A DNA stretch of 29,415 nucleotides from CAZRIP01 sp964600165 (lineage in GTDB: Bacteria > Elusimicrobiota > Elusimicrobia > UBA1565 > UBA9628), in assembly GCA_964600165.1 (NCBI GenBank), contig CAZRIP010000034.1:1-29415 (forward strand). Reading direction: 5' to 3'. Shown here piece by piece: positions 21,150-29,306 of the stretch. Under the pieces are notes generated by a model that searched no databases, had not been told where the DNA came from, and worked only from the letters and a program-made list of their open reading frames with translations. Both the position numbers and the translations under genes were made by a program. Within the stretch, counting starts at the first letter, position 1, and every line of letters starts with the position of its first letter.

Positions 21150-21548
21150 TCACGTGTCTTTCGACACGGCCCACTTCACTCCCCCGCGCGACGCGAGGAG
21201 CAGGAAGATGAAGCAGTAGAGCACGGCCGGCTCGCCCTTGTTGATCGCCGGGAAGAAGTTCGCCCCGCCCTGGAGCTTCCAATGGAACTGGAAGTACGCG
21301 ACCGCCATTTGGCCGCTGCACAGAAAAGCCGCGAGCCGCGTCTGGAAGCCGACCATCACGGCGAAGCCGCAGAAAAGCTCGATGATCCCGCCGATCCACA
21401 GCTGCGAGCCGACCGGCGGCTGAAACGGAGAAAGGACGCCGAGGATCTTCTGGCAGCCGTGGAAGCAGAACATCCCTCCGACGACGATCCGCGTCGTCGC
21501 GTAGCAGGCGTCCGCGTGCTTCTCGAGCCATTTCATCATGCCGCTCAT
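21150..21548 (-). CDS. DoxX-family membrane protein
   Basis: 132 residues from ATG 21548; longer in-frame starts would read into the coiled-coil gene. Four hydrophobic helices with DoxX hallmarks: the first with RIVVGGMFCFHGCQKILG, then GGIIELFCGFAVMVGFQTRL, AFLCSGQMAVAYFQFHW and LYCFIFLLLASRGG. DoxX-type proteins are inner-membrane proteins linked to redox or thiol metabolism. The start is close to TTAGG, a possible weak ribosome site. Confidence 0.9.
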   Translation of the reverse strand: MSGMMKWLEKHADACYATTRIVVGGMFCFHGCQKILGVLSPFQPPVGSQLWIGGIIELFCGFAVMVGFQTRLAAFLCSGQMAVAYFQFHWKLQGGANFFPAINKGEPAVLYCFIFLLLASRGGVKWAVSKDT

Positions 21549-21615
21549 CCTAACAAAAAGCCGTTGCTTAAAAGCAAAGAAGTGTTTTTGACCGCGGGAA
21601 CCCCGGGGCGGGGCG

Positions 21616-24375
21616 CTACTTGGCCGGCTTGTCGCCGGAAGACGGGTTGGGATCGATGCCGAGGCGCTTCTTCTGCTCGCCCAGCCAGCGCTCGTTGGCC
21701 TTGAGGATCTCGGACTCGCGCTCCTTGACGCGCCGGTCGATCTCCTTGTCGACGCGCCCCTCGTTCTCCCGGAGCAGCTGCGCCAAGACGGCGTGGCGCT
21801 CCTCGGCGGCCTTGGCGAGCAGCTCGACTTCCAGCGTCTCACGCCGCCTCGCCCAGTCCGCGGAGTGCGCCGCTTCCTGCTCCGTGAACCGCTTGGCGAG
21901 CTCTTCCTCGCGGGCGCGCAGCAGGGCGTCGATCTCGCCGCGCGCCTTCGTGATCTCCGCGAGCTGCTGCTTGCGCAGCGCCTCTTCCCGATTGATCGAT
22001 TCGGTCGCCAGCGCGTCGGCGCGGCGCTTGAAGTCTTCCTCTAATAGGCGGCGCTTCTCGCCCAGATCGGCCTCGCGCGCCACGAGCCAGGCCTCTTTCT
22101 GGGCGACGAGGTCGGCCTCGGCGCGGCGCTTCCAGTCCTCGAAAGCCTTGCGGTGCATCTCCTCGCTCTTGGCCGTTTGCTCTTGATAATGCGCGTGCTG
22201 GGCCTCGAGCGCCTGGAGCCGCGAGGCGACGGCCTCCGCCTCTTTCTTGGTCCACAGCTCCTGGAGCCGCCGCTCGAGCTCCGCGTAGCGCTTCTCGCGG
22301 TCGATCTCGCGCTGGCGCAGCTGCTGCTCGTGCGAGAGCTTCTCGGACTCCCAAGCGCGCTCATGCTCGTGGAGCTCCTGGAGCGCCTTGCGGGCGAGCT
22401 GCTCGGATTCGGCGAGGGCTTTCTTCAGATCGGCGTTCTCGGAGGAGAAGCGCTCGGCGCGCTGGCGCCACTCGTCGAGGCGCGCCTGCAATTCGTTGCG
22501 GACGTTCTTGATGCTCGCGGCCGCTTCGTTTTGCGCGCACTCCAAGCTGAAGCGGCCGGCCTCTTGCGCCTCGCGCAAGAGGGATTCGAGGTGCATGCGG
22601 GCTTGTTTCTCGCGCGCGGCGTGCGCTTCGGAAAGCCGTTTTTCGATCTCGGACCGCGACGCTTCGATCTTGTCGTCGGATTCCTTGGTGAGAAGAGAGC
22701 GCTGGTCGGCCAAGCGCGCCTCGTACCTGCTGACGAGCTCGGCTTCGCGGGCGGACCACTGCTTGTCCAGGTCGCGCTCGCGGTCGGCGTGGCGCTGCTC
22801 GAACTCGGCCTTGCGCGCGCGGAACTCGGCCTCGAGCGCTCGATGCGCGCGCGTGAGGTCCTCGTCGCGGGCGCGGAACTTTTCTTCCAGCACGCGCTCG
22901 CGCTGCTCGAGCTGCGCGAGCAGCGCCTCGTGCTCCTCCTTCGCGTCTTTCTGCGTCCGCGCGATCCACTCCTGTTTTTCCTGGGAAAAGGCCTGCCGCG
23001 CCGCCGCCGCCTCTTTTTCCAGCTCGGCCATGCGCGCGACGGCCTTTTCACGAAGCTCGGCCTCGAGCCGGCGCTGCTCGGAGAGGAGGGCGCTGATCTT
23101 TTCTTGATGAACGGCCTCCAGTTCGGACGTCTTCTTGGCGAGGAAGTCGTCGCACCGGCGCACGCGCTCCGCTTCCTGCCGCGCGTGCTCCTCCAGCAGG
23201 AGGTCTGCTTGGTGCTTGTGCTCGGCCTCGAGCTCGCCGCGGCGGGCTTCGTAAGACCTCTTGATCTCCTGGTTCTCGAGCGCGGCGGCCGCGAAAGAGG
23301 CCTCGATCGCGCTTTTCTCGCGCGCGAGCTCCTCCTCGAATTTCTTGTGAAAGCCTTGCTCCTTGGCGTGCCAGCCGTCGAGCAGGCGCTTTTCGTTCGC
23401 GGCGTAGCGCGCCTCGGCCTCGGAGCAGCGCTTCTCGAACTGCTCCTCGAGCGTCTTTTGCTGCTCGGCGAGATAGCGCTCGATCTCCTGCTGGCGGTCG
23501 GCGAGAGCGCGCGCCCTTTCCTCGAACTGCTGCGCGGCGACGGCGTCGAGCTTGTCGCGCGCGTCCTTGGCGCGCTTCCACAACCCGTTTTCCAGATCGG
23601 CCCAAGAGGCTTGAAGCTCGAGCTCTCGCTTGGAGTAGCGCTCCTGCAGCGCCTGCTCCTTGACGCGGAAATCACGAAGAAGCTGCTCCTGCTTCTCATG
23701 GGCCTTGAGCTCGAGGTGCTTCTCGGCGCCCGCGGCGGCGCGCTTCAAGTCCTCGTTCTCGCGTTTGAGCGCGCCGGCCTCGCGCTCCTTGTCCTCAAGC
23801 GAAAGCTGCAGGTCCTTGTGCGCGGCCGAGATCTCCCGGTCGCGGGTCTCGCGCAGCTGCGCGAGCATCTCGGAATCGTGGTGGTAGCGGGCGGCGATCT
23901 CGCCTTTCTCGCGCTCGCTTTGGATGAGGTCGGTCTCGCGCTGCTCGAGGAGCTTCTTGAGCTTGCCCCAGCCTTCTTCCTTGTCGCGCTGGCTGGCGGC
24001 CATGCTCTCGAGCTCGGCGCGCAGGCGCGCGAGCTCCTCGTCCATGCGGCGCTGATAGTCCTCGACGCGGGCGCGCTCCTCGGCGCGCACCTCGATGCGG
24101 AGGTTGTTCTTGAGCCTCGCCTCGTCGGAGGCGCGGCGCTTCTCGGCCTCCTCCCATTCCTGAGCGCGGCGCTGCCAGCTCTGGATCGACTGCGTGAGGT
24201 CGCCGATGCGCGCGTCGAGCGCCTTGCGCTGCGCGCCCGCGTCCTGGAGCTCGCCCTTGAAGCGGGCGTTCTGCTCCTGGAGATCGCGGATCGTCGCCAG
24301 CGCTCCTCTGATAGCGAGGCGCGCCGCGTCGATGTTGGTCAGCTCGCGCAGAGCTTCTTCGTCGAAGTCGGGCAT
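21616..24375 (-). CDS. Giant coiled-coil protein, 919 residues
   Basis: From ATG 24375. After a short acidic head (MPDFDEEALRELTNIDAARL) almost the whole chain is Glu/Lys/Arg/Ala/Gln heptad repeat with hardly any Pro or Gly, so a long alpha-helical rod is expected. Repeating units such as AREKQARMHLESLLREAQEA and EEQFEKRCSEAEARYAANEK recur with W in repeated positions (TWAD..., LWTKKEAEA, DWARRRE). There is no signal peptide, Walker motif or hinge, so it is not an SMC ATPase. A cytoplasmic filament, scaffold or polar organiser is possible. The tail is GIDPNPSSGDKPAK. It is divergent from the 298-residue gene at 24468. The very long opposite-strand ORF over it is a codon-bias artefact. Confidence 0.9.
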   Translation of the reverse strand: MPDFDEEALRELTNIDAARLAIRGALATIRDLQEQNARFKGELQDAGAQRKALDARIGDLTQSIQSWQRRAQEWEEAEKRRASDEARLKNNLRIEVRAEERARVEDYQRRMDEELARLRAELESMAASQRDKEEGWGKLKKLLEQRETDLIQSEREKGEIAARYHHDSEMLAQLRETRDREISAAHKDLQLSLEDKEREAGALKRENEDLKRAAAGAEKHLELKAHEKQEQLLRDFRVKEQALQERYSKRELELQASWADLENGLWKRAKDARDKLDAVAAQQFEERARALADRQQEIERYLAEQQKTLEEQFEKRCSEAEARYAANEKRLLDGWHAKEQGFHKKFEEELAREKSAIEASFAAAALENQEIKRSYEARRGELEAEHKHQADLLLEEHARQEAERVRRCDDFLAKKTSELEAVHQEKISALLSEQRRLEAELREKAVARMAELEKEAAAARQAFSQEKQEWIARTQKDAKEEHEALLAQLEQRERVLEEKFRARDEDLTRAHRALEAEFRARKAEFEQRHADRERDLDKQWSAREAELVSRYEARLADQRSLLTKESDDKIEASRSEIEKRLSEAHAAREKQARMHLESLLREAQEAGRFSLECAQNEAAASIKNVRNELQARLDEWRQRAERFSSENADLKKALAESEQLARKALQELHEHERAWESEKLSHEQQLRQREIDREKRYAELERRLQELWTKKEAEAVASRLQALEAQHAHYQEQTAKSEEMHRKAFEDWKRRAEADLVAQKEAWLVAREADLGEKRRLLEEDFKRRADALATESINREEALRKQQLAEITKARGEIDALLRAREEELAKRFTEQEAAHSADWARRRETLEVELLAKAAEERHAVLAQLLRENEGRVDKEIDRRVKERESEILKANERWLGEQKKRLGIDPNPSSGDKPAK

Positions 24376-24429
24376 GCGTGCGAAGGAATTCTGGAAGAAA
24401 GATGTTAAAGATTTATTATCGGGCCCGGC

Positions 24430-24459
24430 TTGACAGCTTCGCGGTGCGGCTGGTATGCT
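24430..24459 (+). promoter_or_regulatory. Promoter of the ParB-like gene, leaderless type
   Basis: TTGACA at 24430-24435, 18 bases, TATGCT at 24454-24459; ATG at 24468, 8 bases after the -10 box. The 92-base divergent gap must also hold the promoter of the coiled-coil gene, which I could not place. Confidence 0.75.
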
Positions 24460-24467
24460 GTAGGCGA

Positions 24468-25364
24468 ATGAAATCAGAGACCGCCGCCTCGAAGCTCGAC
24501 GTGAGCAAGATCGCCGACGGGCTGATGCGCGTCAAGCTCAGCCAGGGCAAGGGCTTCTTCAAGATCGGAGTCGAGAAGAAGCACGGCGAAGCGAACTCGA
24601 TCTTCCTCGAGATCAACGGGTCTCGGAAATTCGAGATCGGCAACGACTGTGACACGTGCCATTTCTGGTTCAAGTGCCTGCACGAGCCGCGGCTCTCCAC
24701 GCAGAAGAAGATCGTCAACCTGCCGAAGACGATCCAGCTCCCCCGTCCGATCGACGAGGCCATGGTGCAGGAGCTCTCGCCGATGCTCGAGCTGCTCGAG
24801 AAAGGCGAGTACAACGTCTTCGAGACGCAGGTCAATCTGGCCGGGCCCTACGACAGCGACGACGAGAGCTCGTATTTCTTCAACAGCGAGTTCATGGAGC
24901 TCTGGGACATCTCTGATCCCAAGGAAGAGGGCTTGCTCTCCGGCTGGGAGCATTACGAGAGCAACCGCCCGCGGGTATTCCGGCACGGCGAAGGCGGCGT
25001 CATGGAGAAGCAGTTCGATTTCATCATCCCGCTCGTCCCGCGTTCCGCGCTCAAAGAAGAGTACATCAAGCTCTACCAGCAGATGATTCAGAACGGCGAC
25101 CGGCCCCGCATCCTCCTCTACGGGCTTTATCAGCGGGCGATCCCCGAGACGGTCAAGCGCGGGCAGAACAAGAACCTTCATTCGTTCATGGCCGGCTTCG
25201 TGCTCGACGGGCATCATAAGCTCGCGGCCTATCGGCGCGCCGGCGTGCCGGCCAAGTTCCTGACCGTCCTCTCGCAGAAGGCGAGCAAGTATTTCCTTCT
25301 CAAGGACGAGGGAGCCTCGCCGCGCCAGCGATTCGAGGAGCGCCTGGCCGCTCTTGTTTCTTAG
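24468..25364 (+). CDS. Unknown protein with Cys cluster and ParB/sulfiredoxin-like motif
   Basis: 298 residues from ATG 24468; the in-frame start at 24378 lies upstream of the promoter and is rejected. The N-terminal part (IADGLMRVKLSQGKGFFKIG) is beta-rich. CDTCHFWFKC (about 60-69) places Cys/His residues that could bind a metal. A long acidic region follows. Near the C-terminus, FVLDGHHKLAAYRRAGVPAK resembles the DGHHR...A...G motif of ParB/sulfiredoxin-fold proteins. The function is unknown; the fold suggests nucleotide or DNA-related activity. The last 11 bases overlap the start of the PHP gene, so the two are coupled. Confidence 0.8.
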   Translation: MKSETAASKLDVSKIADGLMRVKLSQGKGFFKIGVEKKHGEANSIFLEINGSRKFEIGNDCDTCHFWFKCLHEPRLSTQKKIVNLPKTIQLPRPIDEAMVQELSPMLELLEKGEYNVFETQVNLAGPYDSDDESSYFFNSEFMELWDISDPKEEGLLSGWEHYESNRPRVFRHGEGGVMEKQFDFIIPLVPRSALKEEYIKLYQQMIQNGDRPRILLYGLYQRAIPETVKRGQNKNLHSFMAGFVLDGHHKLAAYRRAGVPAKFLTVLSQKASKYFLLKDEGASPRQRFEERLAALVS

Positions 25365-26607
25365 GCGCCGCCTCGCGCTCGCCGTCCTCTTGACCGGGCT
25401 CGTCGTCCTGGCCCGGCTGTCCCCCGCCCCTCCGCTCGTCGACGCCGCGACCGGCGCCGCTTTCTCCGGCGCCCGGCTGCAACTGCCCTGGCTTCACGTC
25501 GCGCTGACGCCCTTCTCGTCCTTGGCCGACGCGCTCCATTCCTTCAGCACGCGCCAAGACGTCGCGCTGGTCTTGTTCCTGCTGCTGCTTTACGGGCCGT
25601 TCCGGTATTTCGTGCTCGGCCACGAGCGGGAGCGCTGGCGCGACGCGGCCGTGTTCTTGCCTTCGTTCGGGCTCTACGCCGGACTGATGACGGCCTTTCT
25701 CGGCTGGGCGGTCCTCGGGCCGCGCCCGGCGACGCGGCTCGCGCTTGACGACCCGGATCTGCTCGCCGTCGACCTGCACTCGCACACCTCGGCTTCCTGG
25801 GACGGACGCAAGAGCTTCTCTCCGGCCGCCAACGCCGCGTGGCACGAGCGGGTCGGCTTCGACGCGGCCTTCATCACCGATCACAACACGACGGCGGGCT
25901 CCACGCAGGGCTCGACGGAGAGCCGGCGCCTCTGGGAGACGGGGCAGCGGGGCATGAGCATCGCCCTCGAAGGCGAGGAGGTGAGCCTCGACGGCGCGCA
26001 CGTCGTGCTGCTCGCTCCGCGGCGCGCGGCCGCGCCCGCGGATTATGTCGGCGCGGACGGCCTGCGGCGCTTCCTGGGGGACGCGCGCGCGCGCTTCGGC
26101 GGCCTCGCCGTGCTGAGCCTTCCGGAATATTGGACGTATCATTGGGGCGAGCTCGACTCGCTCGTCGACGCGGGCGCTTCCGGCGTGGAGATCGTCACCT
26201 GCTCGCCGAAGGCGCTGGCGTTTCCCGAGGCGGCGCGGCGCCAAGTCGTCGACTTGGCGCGCCGGCGCGGACTTTTCCTGGCCTCGGGCACCGACAACCA
26301 CGGCTGGGCCTCGGCGGCTTGCGCCTGGAGCGTGATGCGCGCGCACGGCTGGCGCTCGCTTTCTCCGCTGGAGCTTCAGGGCGCGCTGATGAAGACGCTA
26401 AGCTACGACGGCTACGCGGCCGTGCGCGTCGCCGCGCGCGCGCGCGTCGAGCCCGCCGAGGGAGAGTGGTCGGCGCTGCTCGACCCGGCGCGCGCTCTCT
26501 GGCTTTGCGCGCGCGGCTGGACCGCGCCGCAATCGCTCGCGGCGCTCGCGTGGATTTGGCTTCTTCCGGTCGGGGCTTGGCTGCGGGCGCGCGGCTCGGG
26601 ATTATAA
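25354..26607 (+). CDS. Membrane-anchored PHP-domain phosphoesterase
   Basis: 417 residues from a TTG start that overlaps the previous stop by 11 bases; no ATG or GTG near the N-terminus gives the first helix. Hydrophobic segments at about 5-25, 70-88 and 105-125 anchor the protein. The PHP domain follows at about 138-345: VDLHSHTSASWDG, FDAAFITDHNTT, LEGEEVS, and GTDNHGW hold the metal-binding His/Asp/Glu set. PHP enzymes are two- or three-metal phosphoesterases. The C-terminus has a further hydrophobic stretch (about 390-410). Exposure of the domain on the outer face is likely, so the substrate may be an extracytoplasmic phosphate ester; this is inference. Confidence 0.87.
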   Translation: MFLRRRLALAVLLTGLVVLARLSPAPPLVDAATGAAFSGARLQLPWLHVALTPFSSLADALHSFSTRQDVALVLFLLLLYGPFRYFVLGHERERWRDAAVFLPSFGLYAGLMTAFLGWAVLGPRPATRLALDDPDLLAVDLHSHTSASWDGRKSFSPAANAAWHERVGFDAAFITDHNTTAGSTQGSTESRRLWETGQRGMSIALEGEEVSLDGAHVVLLAPRRAAAPADYVGADGLRRFLGDARARFGGLAVLSLPEYWTYHWGELDSLVDAGASGVEIVTCSPKALAFPEAARRQVVDLARRRGLFLASGTDNHGWASAACAWSVMRAHGWRSLSPLELQGALMKTLSYDGYAAVRVAARARVEPAEGEWSALLDPARALWLCARGWTAPQSLAALAWIWLLPVGAWLRARGSGL

Positions 26608-26609
26608 GG

Positions 26610-26615
26610 TAAAAT
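26610..26615 (+). promoter_or_regulatory. -10-like box of the zinc-ribbon gene
   Basis: TAAAAT at 26610-26615, 8 bases before ATG 26624 and without a Shine-Dalgarno motif. No convincing -35 box is seen, so this may be an extended or factor-dependent promoter within the PHP operon end. Confidence 0.4.
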
Positions 26616-26623
26616 AACGCGGA

Positions 26624-27937
26624 ATGCTGGCGCGCTGCCCAAGTTGCGGAGCTCAGGTTGAGGACGAGGCGGACGTCTGCCCCGCGTGCGGCTGGGACTT
26701 CATCAAGCGCGAGCGCCGCGCCGGGCACGAGGCGCCGTCGCCCAGGCCCCCTTCCGCGTCTAAGCCGCCGCCTCCTCCTGCGCCCAAGCCGGCCGCGCCC
26801 GCCAAGCCGGCGCCCGACCTGCCGAAGCTGCCGCCCGCCAAGGGCCCGCCGGATGCCGTCGGCGACGCCGGGCGCGGGCTCATGCATTTTCCGAAGATCG
26901 AGCGCGGCTCGAAGAAGGAAGGCGGACCGTCGGCCGAGAACCCGTTCGCGATCCCGCAATTCAGCCGGCCCCAGCCGCCGCCCGCTCCGGCGGAGCCGCC
27001 CGCCAAGAAAGAGGAAAAGCGGGCGGAACCGCTCAAGCAAGGGACGCCGCCGCCCGCCAAGAAGCTCGAGCCGACGCCTCTCGCCGCCGAGCTGGAGGAC
27101 GCCCCGCCTCCCGAGCCGCCGAGGACCGCCATGCGCAAGAGCGAGGCGCCTGCCCCGGCCAAGGGCAAGGAGCCGGCCAAGCGTCCGGAGCCGCCGCGCA
27201 AACCCGCCTCAGGAGCGCCGCTCAAGACCGGCCCCATGGGCGCCTACATCGGGCTGGCCTCGGTCGCCGTCGTCGCGATCTCGGGAGCCGGCATCTATTT
27301 CCTCACGCGCGCCGGCGAGCCTCGGCCCCGGCCGTCTTCGTCGACGACCGAGCGGCCTTTCGCTCGGGGCTCGAGCGGCGGCGCCCCGAGCCCGCCGGGG
27401 GAGGCGGCGCCCGAGCCCCCCGCGTCGGAGCCCCTGCAGCCGCCGCCCATCAAGCCCAAGCCGCGCCCCGCGGAGCCCGTCAAGCCGCCCGAGGCCCCCA
27501 CGCGCCCTCCGGCCAAGGCCAAGCCGGCCGAGCCTCCTCCGGCCGCCAAGCCGGAGCCGCCCAAGCCGGCCGCCCCGGCGTGGACGTTCGAAGGGAACGT
27601 CTACGACCTGATCAACCTCAAGCCCGTGGCCGGGGCGAAAATGGTGTTTCACGCCGGCGGCAAGGATTTCGCGTGCGAGACCGACGGCAAGGGCCGCTTC
27701 AAGATCTCGCTGGCCCCTTTAGCCGCCGGCAGCTACTCGCTCGGCATCAGCCAGAAAGCCTACCTCGACGGCTACGTCGACGAGACGAGCCCGCCGCTCG
27801 ACGAGCTCGAGGCCGACGAGCGCCGCGCCATCGCCGTCTCGAACTCGCGCAACGATCCGTGGATCGGCGACGTCAAGAAGCCGGTCAAGCGGGATTGCTA
27901 CGTGATCCCGTCGAACCTCGGCGAAGCGGCGCAGTAA
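26624..27937 (+). CDS. Zinc-ribbon, proline-rich, single-pass membrane protein with carboxypeptidase-regulatory-like domain
   Basis: 437 residues from ATG 26624. A double CxxC zinc ribbon opens the chain (CPSCG at 5-9, CPACG at 19-23). A Pro/Lys/Ala-rich linker of about 170 residues leads to a single membrane helix (about 206-228, AYIGLASVAVVAISGAGIYF). A second Pro/Lys/Ala-rich segment follows, and a C-terminal beta domain (about 318-415: FEGNVYDLINLKPVAGAKMV, CETDGKGRFKISLAPLAAGS) has the carboxypeptidase-regulatory-like (transthyretin-like) pattern. The topology would place the zinc ribbon in the cytoplasm and the beta domain outside, joined by rigid extended linkers. Function unknown; a transenvelope sensor or connector is an inference. 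Confidence 0.83.
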   Translation: MLARCPSCGAQVEDEADVCPACGWDFIKRERRAGHEAPSPRPPSASKPPPPPAPKPAAPAKPAPDLPKLPPAKGPPDAVGDAGRGLMHFPKIERGSKKEGGPSAENPFAIPQFSRPQPPPAPAEPPAKKEEKRAEPLKQGTPPPAKKLEPTPLAAELEDAPPPEPPRTAMRKSEAPAPAKGKEPAKRPEPPRKPASGAPLKTGPMGAYIGLASVAVVAISGAGIYFLTRAGEPRPRPSSSTTERPFARGSSGGAPSPPGEAAPEPPASEPLQPPPIKPKPRPAEPVKPPEAPTRPPAKAKPAEPPPAAKPEPPKPAAPAWTFEGNVYDLINLKPVAGAKMVFHAGGKDFACETDGKGRFKISLAPLAAGSYSLGISQKAYLDGYVDETSPPLDELEADERRAIAVSNSRNDPWIGDVKKPVKRDCYVIPSNLGEAAQ

Positions 27938-27946
27938 TCGCCGCGC

Positions 27947-29272
27947 CTAGCGGCGGCAAGCGGCTTCGACGTCCGCGATCTCCTTCGGGACGCAAGTCAG
28001 GTTGAGCGGCGGGCCGTCCTGTTGGACGACGACGTCGTCTTCGATGCGCACGCCGCCGAAATCAAGGAAAGTGACAGCTTTTTCAAAGTCGACCGAGCCC
28101 TTGTGCTTCCTGCGCAGCGCCGCGTCGTTGAGCAGCGCGTCGATGAAGTAGACGCCGGGCTCCATCGTGATCACGAAGCCGGGCTCGAGCTTGGCCACGA
28201 AACGCACCGGGACCTTGGTCGGGTTGGGCATCTTGCGCTTCTTGCCGCCGAGCGTGTCGTGGACGTCCAAGCCGAGCGTGTGCGTGAGGCCGTGGGGATA
28301 AAAGAGGCGGACCGCGCCGCCTTCGACGAGGCCCGAGGTCTCGCCGTTGAGGATCCCCATGGACTTGAGGCCCTCGGCGATCTTGGTCATCGACAGGACG
28401 TGCAGGTCGGCGCTGACGATCCCGGGGCGCGCGGCGTCGATGCACGCCTTTTGCGTGTCGAGCACGACGTTGTATACGTCGCGCTGGCGGCTCGTGAACC
28501 GGCCGTTGGACGGGAAGCAGCGCGTGATGTCGGCGGAGTAGCCCTTGTACTCGGCGCCGGCGTCGATCAAGAGCATCTCGCCGTCCTTGAGCTCGGCGTC
28601 GTTGTGGTGGTAGTGGAGCACGGCGCCGTTCTTGCCGGCCGCGACGATCGACGGATACCCGAGGTGCTTGAGGCCGTGCTTGAGGCACTCCGACTCGAAG
28701 ATCGCCTGGATCTCGTACTCCTTCATGCCGGGGCGCGTGCGGCGCATGACCTCGACGTGCGCCGCGCCGGTGATCTCGTTGGCGTGGCGCATGAGCGCGA
28801 GCTCGCCGGCGGTCTTACAGGCGCGCAGCTCGTCGAGGGCGTCGCGCAGGGCGCCCGCCGCGTTCGGCAGCTTGAGCGCGCCCTTGGCTTTTTTGGCGGC
28901 CTCGGCGTCGGCGTAGGCGCGGCGGTAGCCCGATTGGGCCTGCTGGACCGCCTTCGACAGCTCGTCGGCGTAGAGGACGCGGTCGATGCCGAAGATCTTC
29001 TTGGCCTCATCGGTCGACGGGACGTGGCCCAGCCAGACGCGATGGTTGTTGTCGATGCGCGGCACGAAGAGCGTGTGCTTGCGGCGCTTCGGGTCGATCA
29101 ACAGCGCGCAGCCGGGCTCCTCGCAGCCGGTCAGATAGAGGAAGTCGGATTTCTGGCGGAAGACGTAGTCGACGTCGTTGTTGCGCGGGATCGGCGTGCC
29201 GCCCGAGAGGAGGATGAGCCCGTCGGGCAGGCGCTGGGCGAGCGAGGCGCGCATCTTGGCGTAGTGGTCCAT
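27947..29272 (-). CDS. pepP: Xaa-Pro aminopeptidase (M24B)
   Basis: 441 residues from ATG 29272, the PepP length. The N-terminal domain begins RLPDGLILLSGGTPIPRNND and contains FLYLTGCEEPGCALLI. The C-terminal pita-bread domain has the metal ligands of M24: LLIDAGAEYKGYSADITRCF (D237 and D248), the His in YPHGLTHTLGLDVHD, TMEPGVY with Glu, and VRIEDDV with Glu. The enzyme removes N-terminal residues before proline, using two metal ions. A possible Shine-Dalgarno AAGGAG is 11 bases upstream. It starts 34 bases after the stop of a histidine kinase on the same strand. Its stop is 9 bases from the convergent zinc-ribbon gene. Confidence 0.95.
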   Translation of the reverse strand: MDHYAKMRASLAQRLPDGLILLSGGTPIPRNNDVDYVFRQKSDFLYLTGCEEPGCALLIDPKRRKHTLFVPRIDNNHRVWLGHVPSTDEAKKIFGIDRVLYADELSKAVQQAQSGYRRAYADAEAAKKAKGALKLPNAAGALRDALDELRACKTAGELALMRHANEITGAAHVEVMRRTRPGMKEYEIQAIFESECLKHGLKHLGYPSIVAAGKNGAVLHYHHNDAELKDGEMLLIDAGAEYKGYSADITRCFPSNGRFTSRQRDVYNVVLDTQKACIDAARPGIVSADLHVLSMTKIAEGLKSMGILNGETSGLVEGGAVRLFYPHGLTHTLGLDVHDTLGGKKRKMPNPTKVPVRFVAKLEPGFVITMEPGVYFIDALLNDAALRRKHKGSVDFEKAVTFLDFGGVRIEDDVVVQQDGPPLNLTCVPKEIADVEAACRR

Positions 29273-29306
29273 GCTAAAGCACTCTCCTTCGGGTGTAGGT
29301 CGCGTA

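Noticed and set aside
21549..21615. Terminator for the coiled-coil gene in the gap before DoxX
   Set aside because: GC-rich self-complementary bases exist but no stable stem followed by a T run on the minus strand; read-through into DoxX cannot be excluded.
22153..24408. A 751-residue Leu/Ala-rich ORF opposite the coiled-coil gene
   Set aside because: It mirrors Glu/Lys codons of the real gene (GAG/AAG read backwards give CTC/CTT). No motif or start signal; typical shadow in GC-rich DNA.
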